A DNA stretch of 64,000 bases, from the NCBI GenBank assembly GCA_900498135.1, contig LR026961.1, positions 1,242,520-1,306,519 on the forward strand. Direction: 5' to 3'. The position numbers and the translations under genes are program-made. Shown here piece after piece: positions 34,429 through 41,431 of this stretch. This DNA comes from an uncultured Desulfatiglans sp. Lineage in GTDB: Bacteria; Desulfobacterota; DSM-4660; Desulfatiglandales; Desulfatiglandaceae. Position 1 is the first letter of the stretch. Every line of letters begins with the position of its first letter. The notes below the pieces were generated by a model. The model did not search any database, was not told the origin of the DNA, and was given only the letters and a program-made list of their open reading frames with translations.

Positions 34429-35259
34429 ATGAACGGAAAACAAACCAGGCTCAGAAGAATCCTCCATCCAGGCTCCCGAAGAACCGTCATCGTTCCGCTC
34501 GATCATGGATATACCATGGGGCCCATCACCGGGATCGCCGAGATCGAAAAGGCCGCGCAGGCCGCCGCCCAAGGCGGCGCATCGGCCGTCATCCTCCACA
34601 AAGGTTCCGCGGGCCGATGCGCCGTGAATCTTCCTCCCCAAATCAGCCTTATCGTGCATCTTTCAGGGAGTACCCATTGCGGCGTCGATCCACAGAGAAA
34701 GATCCTCGTCTGCTCCGTTGAAGAGGCCGTCAGCCTCGGCGCGGACGCCGTCTCGGTGCACGTCAACATCGGCGGCGCTCACGAAGCAGATATGTTAAGC
34801 GATTTCGCCTATGTATCCGCAGAGGCCCGACGGTGGGGAATGCCTCTTCTCGTCATGCTCTATCCGGAAAGCTCGCTGAGCGGCGCCGTCGACCGTGCAC
34901 AGTTGATCGCCCACGCCGCGCGCCTGGGGGCCGAGTTGGGAGCGGACCTGGTCAAGATACCGTACACCGGGGATCCCGAATCCTTCCGCCAGGTCACCAG
35001 GGGGTGCGGGGTGCCCGTCGTCGTGGCCGGTGGGCCCAAGATGGGGTCGTCCGGTGCGGTGCTCAACATGGTCGCGGAGGCGATAGCCGCCGGCGCAGCC
35101 GGGACCGCACTGGGGCGGAACGTCTTCCAGCACGCACAGCCCGAGCGGATGGTCGCCGCCATCGCCATGCTCGTGCATCAGAACCGCTCCGTCGAAGAGG
35201 CCCTCAGACGCCTCGAAACCCCGCTCGAACTCACACCGAAGCGGGGCCGCATCCCGTGA
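34429..35259 (+). CDS. ADH synthase/class I aldolase paralogue
   Basis: This 276-aa protein is clearly paralogous to the ADH synthase encoded at 27300-28151, sharing [43 protein letters not shown] and ALGRNVFQHAQ. Active-site Asp, Tyr and Lys are kept, but the YPRG motif becomes YPES and the K-x-SYTG becomes KIPYTG. In Methanocaldococcus two such paralogues (MJ0400 and MJ1585) divide ADH synthesis and deoxyketohexose-phosphate/FBP aldolase roles, so this copy could supply the 6-deoxy-5-ketofructose phosphate. That split is inference. Confidence 0.85.
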   Translation: MNGKQTRLRRILHPGSRRTVIVPLDHGYTMGPITGIAEIEKAAQAAAQGGASAVILHKGSAGRCAVNLPPQISLIVHLSGSTHCGVDPQRKILVCSVEEAVSLGADAVSVHVNIGGAHEADMLSDFAYVSAEARRWGMPLLVMLYPESSLSGAVDRAQLIAHAARLGAELGADLVKIPYTGDPESFRQVTRGCGVPVVVAGGPKMGSSGAVLNMVAEAIAAGAAGTALGRNVFQHAQPERMVAAIAMLVHQNRSVEEALRRLETPLELTPKRGRIP

Positions 35260-35470
35260 AGGCTCCCCTGGTCATCGACACTTAAGCAATTGTTTTTGCT
35301 GGTTCTTTCTCAAAAACGACCTATCCCATACCCTGCGCCCGGCCGCTTCTTTTCCAGGGCCTTTTCCGACCCCCGGCCTCCTTCGCCCCAAACCCCCGGC
35401 TGCTCTCTCCGCCGACCAGGCGCTGCACCGGCATCCCGCCGGCGTGATGACGGAGCGTCGGCACGCGTCA

Positions 35471-35486
35471 TGTGCCACGTGAAACA
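35471..35486. other. parS-like 16-mer, copy 2
   Basis: TGTGCCACGTGAAACA is identical to the copy at 15647-15662 and lies in the non-coding stretch between the ADH-synthase paralogue and fetB. It differs from the classic parS at two positions in the left half only. Occurrence in a non-coding site weakens a coding explanation. Confidence 0.45.
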
Positions 35487-35538
35487 TCCGGCCGCCACCC
35501 GGCACCTCCCTTTCGGAAACCTGACCGGGGAGGGCGGA

Positions 35539-36333
35539 TCACCCGCCCTTCGGCCGCAGCAGCAGCTGATGCGCCGCGCCGAAGCAGAGTCTGCGCACCA
35601 GCATCAGCACAAGGAGCGCCCCGATGGCCGTGGATCCGACGATCATCAACATCACCACGATCTGATAGCGGATGGCTGTCAGCGGATCGGCCCCGGCCAG
35701 GATCTGGCCGGTCATCATCCCCGGGATGAAGACCACGCCGGCCGCCATCATGGAGTTGATGGAAGGGATCATCCCGGCCTTCATCGCATTTCTGAGGATC
35801 TCCCGGCTGGCCTCGCGGTAGTCGGCCCCGAGGCAGAGCATCATCTCCACCTCCCGTCTCCGCCCGCGAAGATCGCTCAGGAGACGCTCGAGCGACACGG
35901 CAACCGCGTTCATGGAGTTCCCGATCACCATGCCCCCGAGCGGGATGAAAACCTGCGCCCGCCACCAGGGCGTGGCACCGACGACCACGCCGCTGACCAG
36001 ATAGGAAATGATCCAGTAGCTGAGCAGCATGGATAGGAAGGTCGGCCAGAAGAGCCCGATCTGTTTTTCACGGGCCCGCGCCCGGATGGTCCACGCCGCG
36101 AAAAGAATCATGAAAACGAAGACCGCCATGACCAGCCGGATGTCCTGCGCGTTGAAAACGAACTTGAGGACATACCCCAGCAGGAAAAGCTGCGCGAAGG
36201 TCCTGACCCCGCCCACCAGCAGATCGCGCTCGAGCCCGAGTCCGTTCAGAAAGGACACCGCACCCGCCGCCAGGATAAAGACACATCCCAGGACCAACTG
36301 AAAGAGCGATATGTCAGGAACGGCTGCGGTCAT
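35539..36333 (-). CDS. fetB: FetB-family (UPF0014) ABC transporter permease
   Basis: This 264-aa membrane protein has about seven helices and family motifs GGVRTFAQLFLLGYVLKFVF, IPLGGMVIGNSMNAVAVSLERL and IPSINSMMAAGVVFIPGMMTGQILAG. In E. coli FetAB protects against oxidative stress by exporting iron. The start at 36333 overlaps the fetA stop (ATGA). The 279 bases downstream hold only a parS-like site. Confidence 0.92.
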   Translation of the reverse strand: MTAAVPDISLFQLVLGCVFILAAGAVSFLNGLGLERDLLVGGVRTFAQLFLLGYVLKFVFNAQDIRLVMAVFVFMILFAAWTIRARAREKQIGLFWPTFLSMLLSYWIISYLVSGVVVGATPWWRAQVFIPLGGMVIGNSMNAVAVSLERLLSDLRGRRREVEMMLCLGADYREASREILRNAMKAGMIPSINSMMAAGVVFIPGMMTGQILAGADPLTAIRYQIVVMLMIVGSTAIGALLVLMLVRRLCFGAAHQLLLRPKGG

Positions 36334-37004
36334 GCGCCCTCGCTCCATTGTCCGTTCAACAGGGTCACCCGGATCGGTTCGACCATCCGCGGCTCGAACC
36401 GGCGATGGCTCACCATGACGACGGTCATCCCCGCCTCCCGGCAGAGCCGCTCCGTCTCCTCTTCCACAATCCGCGCGCTCCGTTCGTCCAAGGCGCTCGT
36501 CGGCTCATCCAACAGAAGCACCTCGGGCGCGAGCAGCAGGCCCCGGACAAAGCACAAACGCTGGAGCTGGCCCACGGACAGGGCCTCGGCAGGCGCCTCC
36601 AGCTGCACCCCTTCCGGAAGAAACCGGTCCAAACGAGCGCGCAGCTCCTGGTCCGAAGGTCGAACCAGGCCCCGGTTATGCCGGAAGGAAAAGGGGAGCG
36701 AGAGGTTTTCCCGTACACTCCCCCCGACAACGGTCGGCGTTTGCTGAATGAAGAGGACGGTCCGTCGCAGGACGGGTGGGGGGAAATCCTTCAAAGGACG
36801 CCCCTTGAAGCGGATCGTTCCCGCGGAAGGCTCTTCGAGCCGGTTGATGAGTCGCAGGAACGTCGATTTCCCGGATCCGGAAGGTCCTCCGATCAGATAG
36901 AACGCCCCCTGGAGAAGGGAAAGAGAAAGCCCTTCGAAGAGCGGACGGTCCCGTGAAAAGGAGAACGCCACGTCTTCAAAGCGGATGACGACGGACCCGG
37001 TCAT
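36330..37004 (-). CDS. fetA: FetA-like ABC transporter ATP-binding protein
   Basis: This 224-aa ATPase has Walker A GGPSGSGKST, Q-loop FIQQTPTVVGGSVREN, a signature reading LSVGQLQRL (LSxGQ) and Walker B LLLDEPTSALD, ending with the switch His in MVSHRRFE. It is the energising partner of the FetB permease encoded immediately downstream. It overlaps the upstream 379-aa gene by 29 bases, suggesting one transcription unit. Confidence 0.93.
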   Translation of the reverse strand: MTGSVVIRFEDVAFSFSRDRPLFEGLSLSLLQGAFYLIGGPSGSGKSTFLRLINRLEEPSAGTIRFKGRPLKDFPPPVLRRTVLFIQQTPTVVGGSVRENLSLPFSFRHNRGLVRPSDQELRARLDRFLPEGVQLEAPAEALSVGQLQRLCFVRGLLLAPEVLLLDEPTSALDERSARIVEEETERLCREAGMTVVMVSHRRFEPRMVEPIRVTLLNGQWSEGA

Positions 37005-38115
37005 CTCGAAAATGCCCCCACAGCCGCTGCAAATGCATCATTGGATCGGCCAGGTACTCGTTCCGGGACAGGTCGATGAAGCCGAAAGGCTCGCCCGCCT
37101 CGGCCCCACGCTTCAACGTGTCGAGCCAGGCGGGGACCCAGGCCTTCGGCTCCATGCCCGCATCGAGGAGTCCCACCCGGTCGAGCCCCGGACGGAGAAC
37201 CCAGGGCGGCCTCTGCCGCAGGGCGGGTTCGGGGTCCGCCAGGCTGGGGCGGCTGACAGCGGCGACGCCGCTCGCGGCCAGGGTCTGTGCCGCCTCCGCG
37301 CCTTCCTCGGCACCTGGGGAGCGGGCGGGGACCCGATAGCCGGTCTCGATTTCGACGGGCAGGTCGAAAAGCCAGCGTGCCATGATGCCGAGATATCCTG
37401 CGGCCAGGTTTTCGGTAAAGAAATCCTGAACGGGGCCCAGGGCCTCCGGAGGGTGCTCCATGCCCCCCAGCCGCAGGCCGTCCACTTCCTTCGCGAGCCC
37501 ACGGACGATCTGCGGATCGAGCAACTCGCTCCACCCTACGCCCAGATAGACCACCGCGCCTGAACCCTTATCACGGATCTCCCCCAGGCAGGATCGCAGC
37601 ATCCAATCGGCGACCTGCGCACTCGGCCGATTCCACTCGAGGGCCCGATCCATCAACAGCCACCCGCCGAGCGCCGGATGACCGCTCAAGGCGCCCACGC
37701 ACTCACGGAAGACCCGGATGCGCTTTTCCAGGACAGCCGGGTCCGCCCACCAGTCATAGGGCCGGAGACGCCGCACCTTGCCATCCAAAAATATCGGCGG
37801 CGCTTGCGCGCCCTTCCAGCCCGAAGCAAGATAGGGCGCCCCCCACGCAAGTCCCAGCAGGCGACCGGCCGGAGCCGTCAGCATGGCTCCGAGCCCCTTC
37901 TTCTCCATCCGATCGAGGGCCGCCACCAGGCCGTCGAGATAGGCCGTGACCACCCGCGGGGCCCGTAAGAGCGCCTCTTCCAGCACAGGCAGGTACAGCC
38001 TTTCGAGCCCGAGGTCCGCAGCGATTCCCGCCGCCGTCTCAATCCGCGACGGCTCAGGCGCCTCGAGGCCGTCCAGGCCCCGCACCGGGCAGATGTAGGT
38101 TGCCGTCAACTCCAT
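36976..38115 (-). CDS. Protein of unknown function, possible TIM-barrel hydrolase-like
   Basis: This 379-aa soluble protein has no signal peptide. GGGAGG directly precedes the ATG at 38115. Segments such as LGGWLLMDRALEWNRPS, VDGLRLGGMEHPP and GFIDLSRNEYLADPMMHLQRLW, with alternating beta/alpha character, suggest a TIM barrel like glycosidase-related folds, but I recognise no family. It overlaps fetA and may be cotranscribed with the exporter; a link to metal homeostasis is only positional. Confidence 0.65.
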   Translation of the reverse strand: MELTATYICPVRGLDGLEAPEPSRIETAAGIAADLGLERLYLPVLEEALLRAPRVVTAYLDGLVAALDRMEKKGLGAMLTAPAGRLLGLAWGAPYLASGWKGAQAPPIFLDGKVRRLRPYDWWADPAVLEKRIRVFRECVGALSGHPALGGWLLMDRALEWNRPSAQVADWMLRSCLGEIRDKGSGAVVYLGVGWSELLDPQIVRGLAKEVDGLRLGGMEHPPEALGPVQDFFTENLAAGYLGIMARWLFDLPVEIETGYRVPARSPGAEEGAEAAQTLAASGVAAVSRPSLADPEPALRQRPPWVLRPGLDRVGLLDAGMEPKAWVPAWLDTLKRGAEAGEPFGFIDLSRNEYLADPMMHLQRLWGHFRDDRVRRHPL

Positions 38116-38576
38116 TCATTCCTCCCGTTGTGACCGGCCGCAGGCGCCCGTGCTCCCGAGACGCGCTCGGCCGCGGTTCTCGGTGCTGCGCCAGCCCCAG
38201 GCGCCCGGCGCAGCTCTCCGCTCGCCAAGAGTGCGCACCCGTCCGTCCCCTTTTCCCGGCAACGAAAATCTTGTGCAGCCGGCCCTTGTCCGTTATACTC
38301 CGGCACCGCATCCGGCTTTCGGCCGGCTATCCGCAAGCCCTTTCCCGATGCGTTCGGCCGCGCATCTTCCGTGGAATCCCTGGGACGCCGCCCCCGTCCG
38401 GAAACAAGATTTTCTTTTAATTCAGTGGAAATCCGTAGTTCCGGACAAACACGGCCTGCACTTCGCCGTGAAGGCAAAGCGGCCGTTTAGCATCGGGATC
38501 GGCAAACAAGCCCCTTTCCGGATAAGCAACCTGGTCGTGCCAAATCATCATTTCCGGATGGAAACGAGGTGACACC
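38116..38576. other. Intergenic region with a decayed interspersed repeat
   Basis: No supported gene is seen. Near 38513-38572 TTTCCGGAT and CATTTCCGGATGGAAACG match the terminal repeats of the interspersed element described at 43651-43790, so a truncated copy probably lies directly upstream of the phosphoglycerate mutase gene and supplies its GAGGTG ribosome site context. Confidence 0.5.
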
Positions 38577-39902
38577 ATGAAAATCGTACTCGTCCTGCTG
38601 GACGGCCTCGGGGATCGGTCCTACCCGTCCCTTCAGGACAGGACACCGCTTCAGGCCGCCCAGACACCGAATCTCGACCGGCTCGCCGCCCTCGGGAGCA
38701 ATGGACTCTTCCACGCCTCCTGCCCGGGGGAATGCCTCCCCAGCGAGATCGCCCACCACCTGCTATTCGGTTATGCGCAAGAGACCTTTCCCGGCCGGGG
38801 GCTTCTCGAAGGGGTGGGGGCGTCGGTGCCTTTCCAGGACCAGGACGTGCTTTGTCTCGCCCATCTGTCCCATGTCCGCCTCGTAGACGGGATCCCGATC
38901 CTCACGGTTTCGCACAAGACCATCGACCTGGACCCGGAAGAGCGGGATGCTCTGTACGCGGCCCTGTCGCCATACGAATCCGGCCCCATACGGATCGAGC
39001 TGCACCGGACGTACGGGAACAACGGCATCCTGGTCCTCAAGGGCCCCGTGTCCCCCTTCGTGTCGGATTCGGACCCGATGCTGCGGGGCTGCAGCATGGC
39101 CCGCATCCATCCGCTCGCGGACAACCCGGAGCCCGAACGCGCCGAGCGCACCGCACGGGTCCTGAACGGCTACCTCCGTCACTGCTACGCCGTCTTATCC
39201 CGGCATCCGATCAACCGCGCCCGCCTCGCCAGCGGCCGCGCCCCTGCCAATTTTCTGGCCACGCAGCGTTGCGGCCGGCGCATCCGGCAGGAGCCTTTTC
39301 CCAAAAAGTGGGGGATGACCGCCCGCCTGATCGGCTCGGGCGCGGTTTTTGCAGGCCTGGCCCACGAACTCGGCTTCGATTTCACCCCTGAGCAGGACAC
39401 CACCGCCCCCGGCGAGGATCTGCGGAGGCGGGTCCGCATGGCCCTCGACGACGGCTTTCATGACTTCATCCACGTGCACACGAAGGCCCCCGACGAGGCC
39501 GCCCACAGGGGGGATCCCCTCGCAAAGAAGCGGATCATTCAAGACCTCGACGGGGCCCTCTCCGAGGCCCTCGACGCCGTCACCACCCGTGGCGATCTCC
39601 TGCTGGCCGTGACGGCGGATCATTCGACGCCCTGCGAATCCCGTCTCATCCATTCCGGGGAACCGGTGCCTGTGGCCCTTGCCGGGCAAGGGGTCCGCCG
39701 GGACGCGGTGGTCCGCTTCGATGAAATCAGCGCCGCAACCGGCTGCCTCGGTTTTCTGCGCGCCGGCGAACTCCTGCTCACCCTTCTCAACTACACCGAC
39801 CGATCCGCCCTCGTGAGCCACTGCCTCGGGCCGGCCAGGCGGCCCTTTTTCCCGACGGACTACGCCCCGTTCGACATCGGGAATCCTCCGGCTGCATACT
39901 GA
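38577..39902 (+). CDS. Cofactor-independent phosphoglycerate mutase, archaeal (ApgM) type
   Basis: This 441-aa alkaline-phosphatase-superfamily enzyme interconverts 3- and 2-phosphoglycerate. Metal-binding motifs are VLLDGLGDRSYP near the N-terminus and TADHSTPCES near the C-terminus; HVHTKAPDEAAHRGD gives further ligands. The nucleophile Ser is likely in LPSEIAHHLLFGY. ApgM enzymes are usually 390-420 aa, so the protein is slightly long. AGGTGACACC precedes the ATG. Confidence 0.9.
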   Translation: MKIVLVLLDGLGDRSYPSLQDRTPLQAAQTPNLDRLAALGSNGLFHASCPGECLPSEIAHHLLFGYAQETFPGRGLLEGVGASVPFQDQDVLCLAHLSHVRLVDGIPILTVSHKTIDLDPEERDALYAALSPYESGPIRIELHRTYGNNGILVLKGPVSPFVSDSDPMLRGCSMARIHPLADNPEPERAERTARVLNGYLRHCYAVLSRHPINRARLASGRAPANFLATQRCGRRIRQEPFPKKWGMTARLIGSGAVFAGLAHELGFDFTPEQDTTAPGEDLRRRVRMALDDGFHDFIHVHTKAPDEAAHRGDPLAKKRIIQDLDGALSEALDAVTTRGDLLLAVTADHSTPCESRLIHSGEPVPVALAGQGVRRDAVVRFDEISAATGCLGFLRAGELLLTLLNYTDRSALVSHCLGPARRPFFPTDYAPFDIGNPPAAY

Positions 39903-39981
39903 CCGGGGCATCTCCCGCACCCATCCTCTTCCGGATGGCCGGGGTCAAGCCGCCGGCGGGCCGGCCGCCCATGGGGACCCC

Positions 39982-40932
39982 CTAACGCACCGTCTTGACG
40001 GTCCTGCTCCGGATCGTTTCGAAGTGATTCTCGTGGTTGCGGATGCGCCACCAGACATCCGCCGGCCGCTCGATCCGCCAGGGCCTCAGTTCCTGTCCGT
40101 CACCACGCAGGAGGGCACATACGTTTTCCAGACCCCTTCCGGCGAAACGGCCGCTTTCCGTCCCGCCGAGCCAGTCGCTTTCCTTTGCGACGTCGGTCGA
40201 CCAGGAGAAGGGATCGGAAAAGAGCCACTCCGCCTGCGCGGCCCTGGCCACCCGATCCATCTCGCGAAGGTGATCCAGCGGTTTCGGCATCTTGTCGACC
40301 AGGTTGAGGGACGCGAGCCCCGCGAAGACATCCGAACGAAAGGGAAGGCGCGCGGCATCGGCCACCAGGAACTCCACCCGCTCCGGGTTCCACTCGGCCG
40401 GCAGATGGAATGCCCTCTGCTCACACAATCGCCCCTCCACGGGAAGGTCGAAGGTGATCGACCGGGTGTGCATCAGCCGGCGAGCGGTCTTGACGAACCT
40501 GTACGACAGGTCGACCCCCACCGAAAAATCGAAACGACCGCTCATGGCGAAGGTGAGCCTCCCCACGGCGCATCCGGCATCCAGGAAAAGCCCCTCCGTG
40601 CCGGTCAACATATCCCCCCACGCCGCATAGGCCGTCGGCTCGGCCGTCTCTTCGAGCAGGTCCAGGTAATGGCTCCAAAGGTAGGCAGCCACAGCCGCAG
40701 CGCTTTCGTAGCGGGCCTCCGCCTTGGCCGAACGCTCGACCGCTGCGCCTCCATCCGGCACCAGGAGGGCGATGCCCTCCAAGACGGGGTAGCGCGCACC
40801 GCACCCGGGGCAAAGCAGGTCCCCGTCGACCACTTCGCCTTCCAGACCCCGCTCCCGCGCCTCCAGGGTAAGCGCCCTCTCCTCCGGCAAGCATCCCGGG
40901 CAAATCAGAATATCCAGCATTCGGGTCTTCAT
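39982..40932 (-). CDS. SAM-dependent methyltransferase with N-terminal Trm112-like zinc ribbon
   Basis: This 316-aa protein begins MKTRMLDILICPGC and a second CPGC at about residue 41 completes a Trm112-like zinc ribbon. A class I methyltransferase domain follows, with motif I LFLDAGCAVGRLTFAM and motif II-like FSVGVDLSYRFVK. FLVADAARLPF is the acidic post-motif. GGAAGG lies just before the ATG. The methyl acceptor is not evident from context. Confidence 0.85.
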   Translation of the reverse strand: MKTRMLDILICPGCLPEERALTLEARERGLEGEVVDGDLLCPGCGARYPVLEGIALLVPDGGAAVERSAKAEARYESAAAVAAYLWSHYLDLLEETAEPTAYAAWGDMLTGTEGLFLDAGCAVGRLTFAMSGRFDFSVGVDLSYRFVKTARRLMHTRSITFDLPVEGRLCEQRAFHLPAEWNPERVEFLVADAARLPFRSDVFAGLASLNLVDKMPKPLDHLREMDRVARAAQAEWLFSDPFSWSTDVAKESDWLGGTESGRFAGRGLENVCALLRGDGQELRPWRIERPADVWWRIRNHENHFETIRSRTVKTVR

Positions 40933-40983
40933 CGGCCTTCCCTCATCGAAAGAACCCCATCGAAAATGGGGGCGATTCTTACC

Positions 40984-41062
40984 ACCCTCCGGGTGCTCAG
41001 TCCAGCCGCTGCGGGGCGGATCCCGGTTTTTTCACACCCTTCGGGTGCTCAACCTCACCGCT
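40984..41062. repeat. Interspersed repeat family 2, two degenerate units
   Basis: The unit reads roughly CACCCTnCGGGTGCTCAGTCC then CTGCGGGGCGG-TCCCGGTTTTTTCAC. The first unit (40984-41035) runs into the start of a second (CACACCCTTCGGGTGCTCA, 41032 onward). Similar units lie at 46948-47007 (inverted), 57449-57518 and 59611-59660. CACCC/GGGTG forms a short hairpin in each. Confidence 0.65.
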
Positions 41063-41119
41063 CGATGAAACCGAACCGGGCCTGATACCTGTGTTCGCAT
41101 CGACCCGGGCGCTCAAATA

Positions 41120-41155
41120 GAACAGGGGAAGACCTTTTGCGATCTTCCCCTGTTC
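41120..41155 (-). terminator. Hairpin after the CHAPA-repeat peptide gene
   Basis: GAACAGGGGAAGA and TCTTCCCCTGTTC (41120-41132 with 41143-41155) form a perfect 13-bp stem around a 10-base loop, 20 bases after the stop of the 51-aa ORF. The following TATTTG is only partly U-rich. Its position supports a transcript that ends after the peptide gene. Confidence 0.7.
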
Positions 41156-41175
41156 GATACACCATCCAAAAAGGT

Positions 41176-41331
41176 TTATGCCGGGGCATGGCATGATGGC
41201 GCGTGACATGCCGGGGAATGGCAGGCGGGCGCATGACATGCCGGCGCGTGACAAGCCGGGGCGTGGCATGCGGGGGCATGACAACCAGCGGCATACGACA
41301 CCTTTTTCTCCACTTTCTTAAGGTTCAACAA
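41176..41331 (-). CDS. Candidate RiPP precursor with seven CHAPA-type pentapeptide repeats
   Basis: A 51-codon ORF starts with TTG at 41331, 8 bases after a perfect Shine-Dalgarno AAAGGAGGTGA, and ends with TAA. A 16-residue head (MLNLKKVEKKVSYAAG) is followed by seven Cys-His-x-Pro-x repeats: four CHAPA, one CHSPA, one CHAPS and a final CHAPA at the C-terminus. Codons vary at third positions between repeats (TGT/TGC, CAT/CAC, GCC/GCG, CCC/CCG/CCA) while residues hardly change, indicating selection on the peptide. It lies 100 bases downstream of a B12-radical SAM gene with a PqqD-like domain. Modification of Cys or His is inferred; metal binding is an alternative. I recognise no named family. 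Confidence 0.8.
   Translation of the reverse strand: MLNLKKVEKKVSYAAGCHAPACHAPACHAPACHAPACHSPACHAPSCHAPA
41179..41283 (-). repeat. Seven tandem 15-bp coding repeats
   Basis: These 105 bases are seven in-frame 15-base units encoding the CHxPx repeats. Units differ mainly at synonymous sites, so the array is not a fresh DNA slippage product. Confidence 0.85.
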
Positions 41332-41431
41332 GGCCTTCACCTCCTTTCACACACAGCTGGGGGTTAACCTCTGGACCGACTCATTTCATCGTCGCCTCAG
41401 TTATCGAGGCGGGCAGGGGATTCAGGGGCGG

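Noticed and set aside
41179-41283. Short tandem repeats considered as a CRISPR array
   Set aside because: Units are 15 bases, directly adjacent with no unique spacers, and in frame with a coding sequence.
41055-41294. Overlapping minus-strand frames through the CHAPA repeat DNA starting with ATG
   Set aside because: They lack a good ribosome site, and the substitution pattern between repeats falls on third positions of the TTG-started frame, not theirs.
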